Assembly (NCBI RefSeq): GCF_014305095.1 | Contig: NZ_JACRUI010000002.1 | Location: 372,001-436,000 of the forward strand | Length of the DNA stretch: 64,000 nt | Reading direction: 5' to 3' | Origin: Flavobacterium kayseriense | GTDB lineage: Bacteria; Bacteroidota; Bacteroidia; Flavobacteriales; Flavobacteriaceae | Part shown: positions 25,973 to 35,385 of the stretch, piece by piece | How positions within the stretch are numbered: position 1 is the first letter of the stretch | Layout of the letters: every line of letters starts with the position of its first letter | Position numbers and translations under genes: made by a program | Notes under the pieces: generated by a model | The model's input: the letters and a program-made list of their open reading frames with translations, nothing else | Told to the model about the DNA's origin: nothing | Database searches by the model: none

Positions 25973-27859
25973 ATGACAACTGGAAAAATTAATGTTTCGG
26001 TAGAAAACATCTTCCCTTTAATCAAGAAGTTCCTGTACAGTGATCACGAAATTTTTTTACGTGAATTGATATCCAACGGGACAGACGCAACTTTAAAACT
26101 AAAACACCTTACGAATATTGGAGAAGCCAAAGTAGAATATGGCAACCCGATATTAGAAGTAAAAATCGATAAAGAGGGGAAAAAATTACACATCATTGAC
26201 CAAGGTATTGGTATGACAGCTACTGAGGTTGAAAAATACATCAACCAACTGGCTTTCTCTGGTGCTGAGGAATTTTTAGAAAAATACAAAGACACGGCAA
26301 AAGACTCTGGAATTATTGGGCATTTTGGTCTAGGTTTCTACTCTGCTTTCATGGTAGCTTCTAAGGTGGAGATTATTACAAAATCATATAAAGAAGAACC
26401 TGCAGCACATTGGACTTGTGACGGTAGCCCAGAATTTTCATTAGAAACGGCTGACAAAACGACTCGTGGTACGGAGATTATTTTACACATTGCTGAGGAT
26501 TCATTAGAATTTTTAGAAGAAGCAAGAATAAAAGGTCTTTTAAATAAGTACAATAAGTTTATGCCTATTCCAATTAAGTTTGGAACTTCAACAGAAACAC
26601 TTCCTAAGCCTGAGGATGCTCCTGAAGATTATGTTGCTGAAACTGTAGAAACAGATAACATCATCAATAACCCAAATCCAGCGTGGACAAAACAACCAAC
26701 TGATTTAAATGACGAAGACTATAAAACGTTCTACCATGAATTGTATCCTATGCAGTTTGAAGAGCCTTTATTCCATATTCACTTAAATGTTGATTACCCG
26801 TTTAACTTAACTGGAATTTTATATTTCCCAAAATTAAGTGGCGACTTACAAATTCAAAAAGATAAAATTCAGTTGTATCAAAACCAAGTTTACGTTACCG
26901 ATAACGTAGAAGGAATTGTACCTGAATTCTTAATGATGCTTCGCGGTGTTGTAGACTCTCCAGATATTCCATTGAACGTTTCTCGTTCAGGATTACAAGC
27001 AGATGGAGCTGTAAAGAAAATTTCAAACTACATTACTCGTAAAGTAGCTGATAAATTGAAATCATTATTTACTGAAAACCGTGCCGACTTTGAAGCAAAA
27101 TGGAATGACATTAAAATCGTTCTAGAATACGGAATGCTTTCTGAAGATAAATTCTACGAAAAAGCAGGTGCTTTTGTACTTTACCCAACGGTAGATAACA
27201 AATACTTTACGCTTGAAGAATTAAAAGAAAACCTTAAAGACAAACAAACCAATAAAGATGGTAAACTAGTTGTTCTTTACGCTGGAAACAAAGAGGCACA
27301 ACACTCTTACATACAAATAGCTCAAGAAAAAGGATATGAAGTACTCCTTCTTGACTCACCTATTATCTCGCACTTGATTCAGAAAATTGAAGGTGATAAT
27401 AGCGACATCACATTTGTGCGTGTAGATTCTGATCATATTGATAACTTAATCAAGAAAGATGAAACTACCATTTCTAAATTATCTGAAGACGAGCAAACAG
27501 GTCTAAAAACAGTTTTAGAAGCTATTGTTCCTAAACAAACGTATACTGTACAACTAGAAGCAATGGATAGCCAAGCTGCTCCATTTATCATAACGCAACC
27601 TGAATTCATGCGTAGAATGAAGGAAATGAGTCAATCTGGTGGTGGCGGAATGTTCGGTATGGGTAACATGCCTGAGATGTACAACCTAGTGGTAAATACC
27701 AATTCGCCATTAGCAACAACCATTCTTAGCACCGAGGACAAAGCATCGCAAGAGCATCTAGTAAAACAAGCGCTAGACTTAGCTAAACTATCTCAAAACT
27801 TATTAAAAGGAGAAGCATTAACTGCTTTTGTAAAACGTAGTTTTGAAATGATCAAATAA
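25973..27859 (+). CDS. htpG: Molecular chaperone HtpG (Hsp90)
   Basis: 628 residues, cytoplasmic Hsp90. The N-terminal GHKL ATPase has FLRELISNGTDA (the family usually has NA[ST]DA), DQGIGMTATEV and GIIGHFGLGFYSAFMV. The middle domain has PLNVSRSGLQ with the catalytic-loop Arg, and the C-terminal dimerisation domain ends with MYNLVVNTNSP and LLKGEAL. Length is normal for a bacterial HtpG. A terminator follows at 27891. The upstream region has a poor -7 match and no CIRCE-like inverted repeat that I could see. Confidence 0.96.
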   Translation: MTTGKINVSVENIFPLIKKFLYSDHEIFLRELISNGTDATLKLKHLTNIGEAKVEYGNPILEVKIDKEGKKLHIIDQGIGMTATEVEKYINQLAFSGAEEFLEKYKDTAKDSGIIGHFGLGFYSAFMVASKVEIITKSYKEEPAAHWTCDGSPEFSLETADKTTRGTEIILHIAEDSLEFLEEARIKGLLNKYNKFMPIPIKFGTSTETLPKPEDAPEDYVAETVETDNIINNPNPAWTKQPTDLNDEDYKTFYHELYPMQFEEPLFHIHLNVDYPFNLTGILYFPKLSGDLQIQKDKIQLYQNQVYVTDNVEGIVPEFLMMLRGVVDSPDIPLNVSRSGLQADGAVKKISNYITRKVADKLKSLFTENRADFEAKWNDIKIVLEYGMLSEDKFYEKAGAFVLYPTVDNKYFTLEELKENLKDKQTNKDGKLVVLYAGNKEAQHSYIQIAQEKGYEVLLLDSPIISHLIQKIEGDNSDITFVRVDSDHIDNLIKKDETTISKLSEDEQTGLKTVLEAIVPKQTYTVQLEAMDSQAAPFIITQPEFMRRMKEMSQSGGGGMFGMGNMPEMYNLVVNTNSPLATTILSTEDKASQEHLVKQALDLAKLSQNLLKGEALTAFVKRSFEMIK

Positions 27860-27890
27860 TTTTTTTTGTAGATCATTAGAATAAAAATCA

Positions 27891-27916
27891 AGCCTGCTAG
27901 TATAAACTGGCAGGTT
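27891..27916 (+). terminator. Terminator of htpG
   Basis: Ten-bp arms AGCCTGCTAG / CTGGCAGGTT (two G-U pairs), 6-nt loop and a T run. Confidence 0.8.
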
Positions 27917-27935
27917 TTTTTATGTAGCAGAACGA

Positions 27936-28130
27936 ATGATTTCCATAACTACTTCCCTACCGCTATTGGCTTCATTCTTTATTTTGGGCTACTACTGCAG
28001 TATAGGGTTTTGCATTCTAATTGCTTATAGTTGTGTAGGCAATGGGGAAACAGCCATAACCATACTGTGTGCAGCTCCAAAAAAGTTCAAAAAAGAAACC
28101 TTATTACTATTTCGTAATATAGTACTTTAG
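27936..28130 (+). CDS. Doubtful 64-residue ORF, hydrophobic
   Basis: ATG-initiated ORF in the 430-bp gap after htpG. It has two hydrophobic stretches (about 8-31) and a basic C-terminus with the peptide PKKFKKETL. The same nine residues occur in the SOUL-family protein at 34715. Codon use is unremarkable and no promoter is visible. It may be a small membrane protein, a degraded fragment or chance. I see nothing else in 28131-28290. Confidence 0.25.
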   Translation: MISITTSLPLLASFFILGYYCSIGFCILIAYSCVGNGETAITILCAAPKKFKKETLLLFRNIVL

Positions 28131-28290
28131 ACAAAAGTCAAAATAAATCTCGATGGATTAATCTATTTTCTCTAATAACTATTTCAATATCTCAACAAAT
28201 TTAATTGTAGTTTTGAAGTTCATAGGTCGAGTGTAGAAGAGTAATATTACTTATTTAATTAGCTTGGTCATACAATAATATTCAATATCT

Positions 28291-28884
28291 ATGTGGTGGC
28301 AGTATGTATTAGTTTTTTTTGGCGCGCTATTATTTGATATAGTACCTTTTCCGTTTGCACCGGCATTTACAATAATGGTTTTTTTTCAAATTCTTTTTAA
28401 GCTGGATGTTTGGATAGTTATTATTGTCGGAGTTGTTGGATCCGTAATAGGTAGATATATTCTTCTACTATATGCGCCATTACTGGCAGACAAATATTTA
28501 AAAGTATCTAAAAATGAAGATATTAAGTTCCTTGGAGACAAAATGAATCAAAACAAATGGAAAGGAATCTTAGTCGTACTTGCTTATTCTTTGCTACCTA
28601 TTCCTACCACACCGCTTTTTTTAGGTGCTGGTATTTCTAAAATAAAACCTATTTATATCATTGCTCCATTCTTAGTAGGGAAATTCACTAGCGATGCCAT
28701 CGCTTTACATCTAGGAAAATTCGCATCGGAAAACCAACAAAATATCATCGATAATATTTTTTCCTGGCAATCAATTGCTAGTTTGATTTTAGGTTTTGTA
28801 CTGCTTTTTTGTTTATTTTTCATTAATTGGCGTACCTTACTTCATACTAAAAAATTAGTTTTTGATTTTAAAATCCTAAATTAA
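28291..28884 (+). CDS. Polytopic membrane protein, VTT/DedA-like
   Basis: 197 residues with four to five membrane helices. The pattern GVVGSVIGRYILLLYAP, then a short loop, then LVVLAYSLLPIPTTPLFLGAGISKI resembles the VTT (DedA/SNARE-associated) domain, with a Pro-rich re-entrant segment and an Arg after the Gly-rich helix. The family handles lipid scrambling or membrane homeostasis. The match is by pattern only. It has no operon partners. Confidence 0.6.
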   Translation: MWWQYVLVFFGALLFDIVPFPFAPAFTIMVFFQILFKLDVWIVIIVGVVGSVIGRYILLLYAPLLADKYLKVSKNEDIKFLGDKMNQNKWKGILVVLAYSLLPIPTTPLFLGAGISKIKPIYIIAPFLVGKFTSDAIALHLGKFASENQQNIIDNIFSWQSIASLILGFVLLFCLFFINWRTLLHTKKLVFDFKILN

Positions 28885-29082
28885 ATCTTTATCTAGTAAG
28901 CATTTTTAATAGCATTGCTTTATAAAATTGGAATACAATTTCATTTCTGATGATCGTATAATTGAGCTTAAAGAACCTCATCGTCCTTGATGCTTTTTTA
29001 CAAAAGCATTATTGACAAGTACTACCTATTTTTAACAGAAGTAAATGCGACAACTCTTATACAGCTAGAAACAATTGCAACA

Positions 29083-29928
29083 ATGGAAAAAAATTTTAAG
29101 CTTAATAATAACATCACAATCCCATCAATAGGCTTTGGTACTTGGCAAACACCTCTTGGACAAACAGCCATTGATACGATCAAGTCAGCAGTCAAAGCTG
29201 GATACAGACACATAGATGCCGCAGCAATTTACAAAAATGAAAAAAGCGTAGGTACAGGCATAAAAGAATGCGGTCTTGAACGAAAGGACTTATTCATAAC
29301 GAGCAAAGTCTGGAATACAGAGCGAGGTTATGAAACAACCTTGAAAGCATTCAAGAAAACGCTACATGATTTACAATTAGATTACTTAGACCTCTATCTT
29401 ATTCATTGGCCTGCTAATGCCCAACAATTTACCAATTGGAAAGCTATTAATTCCGAGACTTGGAGCGCCATGGAAAAATTACACAAAGAGGGAAAGGTGA
29501 GATCTATTGGAGTGAGTAATTTTTTACCGCATCACTTGGAAGCCTTATTAGAAACGGCGACTATCAAACCAGCGGTGAACCAAATAGAATACCATCCCGG
29601 TTTTATGCAAAATGACTGCGTACAATTTTGTAAGTCACATAACATCCTAATAGAAGGTTGGAGTCCGCTAGGAAGAGGTGAAGTGTTAAAAAATGAAATT
29701 CTAATAGAAATGGGGCGTACCTACAACAAATCAGTAGCACAACTGTGTATACGATGGGCATTACAAAATCAAGTACTGCCCTTGCCAAAGTCCGTAACAC
29801 CGCAACGAATAACAGAAAATTTTGAGGTTTTTGATTTCGAAATAACCGCATCCGATATGAAAATCATTAATGATATGGACCATCCTAAAGGTGGTGCAGG
29901 ATTAAATCCTGACACAGTTACTTTCTAG
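29083..29928 (+). CDS. Aldo/keto reductase
   Basis: 281 residues, NADPH-dependent aldehyde/ketone reductase (AKR5-like). The catalytic tetrad is complete: Asp45 (HIDAA), Tyr50 (AAIYKNE), Lys75 (ITSKVWN) and His108 (LIHWP). VRSIGVSNF and the C-terminal PLPKSVTPQRITENFEVFDF bind the cofactor phosphate. I start at the ATG at 29083 (MEKNFKLNNN). The frame is open back to a TTG at 28987, but those 32 residues do not fit the family. The substrate is unknown. Confidence 0.9.
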   Translation: MEKNFKLNNNITIPSIGFGTWQTPLGQTAIDTIKSAVKAGYRHIDAAAIYKNEKSVGTGIKECGLERKDLFITSKVWNTERGYETTLKAFKKTLHDLQLDYLDLYLIHWPANAQQFTNWKAINSETWSAMEKLHKEGKVRSIGVSNFLPHHLEALLETATIKPAVNQIEYHPGFMQNDCVQFCKSHNILIEGWSPLGRGEVLKNEILIEMGRTYNKSVAQLCIRWALQNQVLPLPKSVTPQRITENFEVFDFEITASDMKIINDMDHPKGGAGLNPDTVTF

Positions 29929-30289
29929 ATACCCTCAATTCTTGTGGATAATTAGCTTTATTACATAGTATTCAAATCGCAAAATTTTTGAAAAAACAAC
30001 TCCGCAAGAACTACATCACCTTCGATCAGGAATTAACCATGGAAGCAAAAAAAAGAAAATCAAATAAAATAACTAATCGTTTTTCTTTGATTTTTCGATA
30101 GAAATAATTAGCTAAAGCATTAAAAAAAAACTACGTAGCTATATATTGATTCCACTGTATTTTTTGTACAAGTTGGTAACCCCTTCTCAGTCGTACAAGG
30201 CTTTAGAACACGAATTAAAAGGACGTAATTAACCTATAAAATAAGAGTCGGTAAAAACAGTAGTCATTTAATACTCCTTAAAATTTCAC
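29929..30289. other. Gene-free stretch with coding-like scraps
   Basis: No confident gene. Two short open frames look somewhat coding: 29988-30101 (TTG start, 37 residues, ends ITNRFSLIFR) and 30116-30229 (no normal start; ends SYKALEHELKGRN). They may be remnants of decayed genes. A TTATCCACA match on the minus strand (29943-29951) is at chance level. No terminator is visible after the aldo/keto reductase. Confidence 0.3.
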
Positions 30290-30297
30290 TATATTTG
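30290..30297 (+). promoter_or_regulatory. -7 box of the lipoprotein-peroxiredoxin unit
   Basis: TATATTTG, 45 nt upstream of the ATG at 30343; -33 TTG not evident. Confidence 0.55.
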
Positions 30298-30342
30298 AAT
30301 GAACCGCATCCAGAATATAATTTCATTTCAAAATAGTAACTC

Positions 30343-31257
30343 ATGAATAATTTCCTAAAAACAGTTTGTTGTATTAGCATCATAACACTATTCAGTTGCC
30401 AGTCAGATACTAAAATAAGTAAAGATCAAGATAGCATCAAAAACAGCTCTAACCTAAACCAAGAGTTTAATGACTATTGGTATGCGGGTAAAGCAGAATT
30501 GAGTAGCTACGAATTAAAACAATCTCGCTATGGTGAAATTCGAAATGGTGAAGTGGTCTTAGTATTTGTAACCGAACCATTTTCACTAAAAAAACAGGTT
30601 AAACTAGACGATCCTGAAAAAGCAGGAAAAGATAATGTATCTGTTTTGAAATTAAATCAAGTTAGAAAATTCAGTACGGGAATTTACGATTACTCCATTA
30701 TGACCTCTACCTTTACTCCTGTCGATTTGCAGCACTACCCCAACACTTTAAAATCAACAACTAGTATTCAAGAGTGGTGTGGTCATACTTTTACGCAATT
30801 CAATCTTGGTAAAAACAAGTATCACATAAAACAATTTTCTTATTTTGAAGCCGATGGAGATAGCGAAAGTGACATTCCAGTTGCATTATTAGAGGAAGAA
30901 TTAATGACCCGCTTGCGAATCAATAAAGGACAGCTGCCCTTAGGAGAAGTCGATCTGATTTTTTCGACACTTTACAGTCGGTTTTCTTATAAGAAGCAAG
31001 AAGCTACAAAAGCCACTATTAGCAGAACAGAATCAGGAGGCTTGATGAACTATACAATTAAGTATGCCAATTATGATAGAAAAATAACAATAGCTGTCCA
31101 AAAAGCATTTCCTTACAAAATTGAGTCATGGACAGAAGATGATGGAGACGGATTAATTACGGAAGCAAAACTTAAGAAGAGTATAAATGAACCGTATTGG
31201 AATCAAAAAAAGAATACGGATCAAATTAAAAGAGATGAGTTGCAACTACAAAAATAG
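30343..31257 (+). CDS. Lipoprotein of unknown function (often mislabelled Maf)
   Basis: 304 residues. Lipoprotein signal with lipobox TLFSC (Cys19). Conserved-looking features are DYWYAGKAELSSYELKQSRYGEIRNGEVVLVFVTE and IQEWCGHTF. I recall similar flavobacterial proteins carried as 'septum formation inhibitor Maf', but nothing here resembles the Maf pyrophosphatase fold (no Maf motifs, and it is exported). The role is unknown. The peroxiredoxin-like gene follows after 31 nt and may be co-transcribed. Confidence 0.75.
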   Translation: MNNFLKTVCCISIITLFSCQSDTKISKDQDSIKNSSNLNQEFNDYWYAGKAELSSYELKQSRYGEIRNGEVVLVFVTEPFSLKKQVKLDDPEKAGKDNVSVLKLNQVRKFSTGIYDYSIMTSTFTPVDLQHYPNTLKSTTSIQEWCGHTFTQFNLGKNKYHIKQFSYFEADGDSESDIPVALLEEELMTRLRINKGQLPLGEVDLIFSTLYSRFSYKKQEATKATISRTESGGLMNYTIKYANYDRKITIAVQKAFPYKIESWTEDDGDGLITEAKLKKSINEPYWNQKKNTDQIKRDELQLQK

Positions 31258-31288
31258 TTGACTTTTCTAATCAAATTAAAATTTTACA

Positions 31289-31939
31289 ATGAAAACGTTA
31301 AAAGAGCAAACTGAAGCAAAAATTGAAGCAGGACGCAAAGCAAATCCTGATTTCATGTCAGGTGTCGATGCCGCAATAGCGAAAGCAAAAAATTTTGAAG
31401 AAGGAGCGCTTGCCTTAAAAATGGGACAAAAAGCGATTTTATTTGAATTACCAAATCAAGAAGGCAAGACTGTATCGTTAGACTCTTTGTTGATAAATGG
31501 TCCAGTCGTACTTACCTTTTATCGCGGAGATTGGTGCCCTTATTGTAATTTACAACTTAGAGCATTACAAGCCCGTTTAGATGAAATGCAAGCTATGGGG
31601 GCTTCACTGGTAGCTATTAGCCCACAAGTACCTGATGAATCCTTAGCAAAAAGTGAAATTAGCCAGATGAACTTTACCGTCTTGTCGGATCAAAACGCAT
31701 CAGTCGCATCACAATATGGTGTAGCTTGGGAGGTACCAGAATTTTTATTAAGTCATATGCGTGTAGACCGCAATCTAGACTTGGCCAAAATCAATAATGG
31801 AAATGCACATGTGCTTCCAATTCCTGCCACCTTTATTTTAGATAAAAATGGGATTATTGTTTGGACCTACGTCAATGTAGATTATCGAACCCGATCAGAG
31901 CCTCAGGAAATTATCGAGCAGTTGCAAAAACTAACGTAA
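31289..31939 (+). CDS. Peroxiredoxin-like AhpC/TSA family protein
   Basis: 216 residues with a thioredoxin fold. The active site FYRGDWCPYCNLQL has a CxxC in place of the single peroxidatic Cys of typical AhpC, as in the peroxiredoxin-like (thioredoxin-domain) subfamily. ISPQVPDESLAKSE and PATFILDKNGIIVW follow. No signal peptide, so it is cytoplasmic: a likely thiol oxidoreductase or peroxidase. A terminator follows. Confidence 0.85.
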   Translation: MKTLKEQTEAKIEAGRKANPDFMSGVDAAIAKAKNFEEGALALKMGQKAILFELPNQEGKTVSLDSLLINGPVVLTFYRGDWCPYCNLQLRALQARLDEMQAMGASLVAISPQVPDESLAKSEISQMNFTVLSDQNASVASQYGVAWEVPEFLLSHMRVDRNLDLAKINNGNAHVLPIPATFILDKNGIIVWTYVNVDYRTRSEPQEIIEQLQKLT

Positions 31940-31960
31940 TAAAAAAATAGTATTGATAAA

Positions 31961-31996
31961 AAGAGTTGTTGTACCCAAACAGGTAAAACAGCTCTT
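31961..31996 (+). terminator. Terminator after the peroxiredoxin-like gene
   Basis: Ten-bp arms AAGAGTTGTT / AACAGCTCTT (one G-U), an inner TACC/GGTA pair, then a T run. Confidence 0.75.
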
Positions 31997-32145
31997 TTTT
32001 TAGTCTTCAACTATTAGTGAAACTATAACTTTAGTCACTGAAGCAGTCCTTACTTTATTCAAAATAAAAAGTCTTTTTGCTGATTTTCAACAACTACTTT
32101 AATACTTAGCACAGTACTTACAACTGGTAAACCAATTTTTTTTAC

Positions 32146-32153
32146 TATTTTTG
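32146..32153 (+). promoter_or_regulatory. -7 box of the PL6 lyase gene
   Basis: TATTTTTG, about 70 nt upstream of the ATG at 32224. No operator-like repeat was recognised around it. Confidence 0.45.
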
Positions 32154-32223
32154 AAAAAGAGACTTTCCTATATTTCAAATGAAATAGGATTCTTTTAGCT
32201 AATCAAAAAACAAAACCACTTTA

Positions 32224-34554
32224 ATGAAAAATTTTTATTTAGTACTACTAACTGTTTGCTTGACAGTTTCGGCAATCGCACAAAGTCAAAAAAAAATCAA
32301 GGTAAATAACATTACTGAATTTAATTTGGCCGTAAAAAATGCTAAGCCAGGAACAACGATTACTCTTGCTAATGGTGTTTGGAAAAATGCAGAATTAGTT
32401 TTTGAAGGTAAAGGCACAAAGGAGCAGCCAATAACTTTAAACGTTGAAGAAAAAGGATTGGTTACGTTAGAAGGAAAATCAAATTTACAAATGGCTGGTG
32501 AATATTTGCATGTAGAAGGATTGGTTTTCAAAAATGGATACACCCCTACAAATGCCGTAATTTCTTTTAGAAAAAACCGCAATGAAATGCTAAACAATTC
32601 ACGCATGACAGAATGTGTGATCGATAACTTTAACAATCCAGAACGTCAGATGCAAGATTATTGGATCACGATTTACGGGAAAAACAATCGCATTGACCAC
32701 AATCATATCATAGGAAAGAAAAACTTAGGAGTAACAATGATAGTAGGATTAGACACTAAAGAAAGTGTCGAAAACAATCATAAAATAGACCATAACTACT
32801 TTGGACCACGCCCAACTTATGGGAATAATGGAGGGGAAACTTTACGCATTGGAACTAGTCATAGCTCATTAGAAAATTCAAAAACAATAGTAGAGTCTAA
32901 TTACTTTGACAGAACAAATGGAGAGCATGAAATAATTTCGAACAAATCATGTCAAAATGTATTTAAATACAATGTGTTTTTTGAATGTACAGGAACATTG
33001 ACTATGCGTCACGGTAACGAAACGATGGTCGATGGAAATGTATTTATTGGAAACGGAAAACCAAGCACTGGTGGTGTTCGCGTTATAAATGAAACGCAAA
33101 CAGTCATAAATAATTACCATATAGGGTTAACCGGTTCTCGATTTAGAGGTGCCTTTGTGATGATGAACGGAGTGCCAAATTCCACTCCAAACCGTTATGT
33201 TCCAGTAATCGACTCTAAGGTAAACAACAACACCTTCGTTAACTGCGATAATATTGTACTATGTGCTGGTAGCGATGCCGAAAGAAGTCAAGCACCTAGA
33301 ACTTCTGAGATCTCTGGAAATGTTTTCTACAATGAAAATAAAACAGACCTCTTCTCTATTGATGACGACATAAGCGGAATTAAATTTGAAAATAACATTT
33401 TAGCTAAGAACTTAAAAACAACTATTCCATCAGGATTTAAAAATGCTGATATCAAACTAGTCAAAAACAAGCAGGGATTTTTAATTCCAGAATCCAAAGC
33501 AATAAAAAACAAAATAGTTATCAGTCCAAATATCGCTACCAAAGAAAACACTGGAGTATCTTGGTATTCAAAAACAGATAAAACAATAGCCTTAAACTCC
33601 GGAAAAACAATAAAAGTTCCCGCAGGAATTAATACGTTATATGATGCTGCCGAAAATTCAAAAGCAGGTGACATTTTAGAGCTAGAAAATGGTGGAGAAT
33701 ATTTGTTGACCAAAGCGGTTCAAATTACGCATCCACTAACATTTAAAACTGTTGGTAAAAATAAAGCTACCATTTTATTTGAATTAATGATGGCTTTCGA
33801 AATTCAAAATGGAGGAAGCTTGTCATTAGAGAATATTATATTCGATGGAGATAAATCGCCAGATTACGCGGGGAATTCAGCCATTAGCACATCCAAAAAT
33901 GCCATGTTAGACAATTATAAGTTAATTATTGAGAATTGCACATTTACTAATTTTATTGTAAACCATTCCTTTGACGTATTACGTGTTTCTAAAGGTACTT
34001 TTGCCGACACCATTAGCATTCAAAATTCAACTTTTAAGAACATCACAGGTCATATCGCTGCTCTAGACACAGAAACTGATGATATTGGTGCTTACAACGT
34101 AGAATATTTTATAATGAAAAACAACACTATAACTGATTTACAAGGAGCTGCTTTACGTTTATACCGTGGTGGGAAAGACGAAAGTACTTTCGGTCCTTTT
34201 CTAGAAATGGAACATAATGTTTTTGATCAAGTGGGACACGGTTCAAAAAACAAATACGAGAGAGCGGTTTCTCTATACGGCGTTCAAGTAATTGACATTA
34301 AAAATAATATTTTTAAGGATGCAAAAGCAGTTGAAATGCATCTAGTGGTAGGAGAACCATCAGTAAACATTGCTAACAATGACTTTTATAAATCAGATAA
34401 ATTGATCGTAACCGGTGATCAACAGTACAATCTTTCCAACTCATTAGATGCAAATCCTAATTTTATTGAAGGTACCTACGAATTATCAGACAAATCAGGT
34501 CTTAAAGGCAAAGCCACTGATGGCACTGACTTAGGGATTCATCAAAAAAAATGA
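32224..34554 (+). CDS. Polysaccharide lyase family 6 (alginate lyase / chondroitinase B-like)
   Basis: 776 residues with a signal peptide (1-20, ends SAIAQ). The N-terminal half (about 25-400) is a parallel beta-helix with the PL6 active site. The catalytic Lys241 (ISNKSCQN) and Arg262 (LTMRHGNE) are 21 residues apart, as in chondroitinase B, and NNGGETLRIGTS lies on the substrate groove. A second beta-helix (about 450-776) follows, as in two-domain alginate lyases. It cleaves uronate polymers by beta-elimination in the periplasm; alginate is the likeliest substrate in flavobacteria. No SusC/D, other lyase or uronate-catabolic gene is adjacent. Confidence 0.9.
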   Translation: MKNFYLVLLTVCLTVSAIAQSQKKIKVNNITEFNLAVKNAKPGTTITLANGVWKNAELVFEGKGTKEQPITLNVEEKGLVTLEGKSNLQMAGEYLHVEGLVFKNGYTPTNAVISFRKNRNEMLNNSRMTECVIDNFNNPERQMQDYWITIYGKNNRIDHNHIIGKKNLGVTMIVGLDTKESVENNHKIDHNYFGPRPTYGNNGGETLRIGTSHSSLENSKTIVESNYFDRTNGEHEIISNKSCQNVFKYNVFFECTGTLTMRHGNETMVDGNVFIGNGKPSTGGVRVINETQTVINNYHIGLTGSRFRGAFVMMNGVPNSTPNRYVPVIDSKVNNNTFVNCDNIVLCAGSDAERSQAPRTSEISGNVFYNENKTDLFSIDDDISGIKFENNILAKNLKTTIPSGFKNADIKLVKNKQGFLIPESKAIKNKIVISPNIATKENTGVSWYSKTDKTIALNSGKTIKVPAGINTLYDAAENSKAGDILELENGGEYLLTKAVQITHPLTFKTVGKNKATILFELMMAFEIQNGGSLSLENIIFDGDKSPDYAGNSAISTSKNAMLDNYKLIIENCTFTNFIVNHSFDVLRVSKGTFADTISIQNSTFKNITGHIAALDTETDDIGAYNVEYFIMKNNTITDLQGAALRLYRGGKDESTFGPFLEMEHNVFDQVGHGSKNKYERAVSLYGVQVIDIKNNIFKDAKAVEMHLVVGEPSVNIANNDFYKSDKLIVTGDQQYNLSNSLDANPNFIEGTYELSDKSGLKGKATDGTDLGIHQKK

Positions 34555-34714
34555 AGATCTCAAAAGCTTTTAATGGCTTTTATATAATAAAAAATCAACG
34601 TTGAGGACGATATTGAAGGCTTTCACTACTCGACTAGTAATTAATAATAGAGGAACTTAAATCGATCAGTTTTTCAAAGGGGTAATTTTTGTATCTTAGA
34701 AAAAAAACAACATT

Positions 34715-35299
34715 ATGAAAGCACTTTATATTATCCTCGGAATTGTTCTGATAATTTTTATTGGGAGCCAAATTTTTGCTTGGAACAGTCAACGCAATAT
34801 TGAAACTTATTCGTATCAAGTGGTTAAAAAATATGACCGTTTTGAAACAAGAACTTACGAGGCTACTTTATTTACTTCGGTGGAACTTCCAACCAATGCT
34901 TATAAAGAATCGTCTAGTAAAGGATTTTCTATTCTAGCGGGATATATTTTTGGAGACAACAAAAAAAGCGAAAAAATAGCAATGACTTCACCTGTAAGCA
35001 TGTCCTTAGACTCTTCTACGACAATGATGTTTATGGTTCCTAAAAAATTCAAGAAGGAAACACTACCGGAGCCAAATCAATCTAACATAAAATTTAAAGA
35101 GGAACCTGCAAAAACTGTTGCTGCCATTAGTTTTGGCGGCTGGGCCAATGACGAAAAAATCGCAAGTTATAAACAAGAACTTATTACTGCATTGGATGCT
35201 GTGGGAGTACAATATACCAACCGTTTTTACTTTTTAGGATACAATGCTCCTTATGAGATTTTTAATCGTAAAAATGAAATTATAGTTGAGCTACAATAA
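34715..35299 (+). CDS. SOUL-family heme-binding protein
   Basis: 194 residues. One N-terminal membrane helix (about 5-22) precedes a SOUL domain: YQVVKKYDRFETRTYEATLFTSVEL, FSILAGYIFGDNKKSEKIAMTSPV and FMVPKKFKKETLPEP are family motifs. SOUL proteins bind heme or porphyrins; the role in bacteria is unclear. It appears anchored with the domain in the periplasm. It stands alone, with a weak -7-like TATCTTAG about 24 nt before the start. Confidence 0.88.
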   Translation: MKALYIILGIVLIIFIGSQIFAWNSQRNIETYSYQVVKKYDRFETRTYEATLFTSVELPTNAYKESSSKGFSILAGYIFGDNKKSEKIAMTSPVSMSLDSSTTMMFMVPKKFKKETLPEPNQSNIKFKEEPAKTVAAISFGGWANDEKIASYKQELITALDAVGVQYTNRFYFLGYNAPYEIFNRKNEIIVELQ

Positions 35300-35385
35300 T
35301 TCACTAGTATCCTAACAAAATAAATATAAAACACAAAAGCAGCAAGTTAAGGATCGATTTTTGCTGAATAAATTTTTCAAACACA

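Noticed and set aside
28987..29082. N-terminal extension of the aldo/keto reductase
   Set aside because: The 32 residues do not fit the family, which begins near MEKNFKLNNN, and the extension would need a TTG or an ATG with no homology support.
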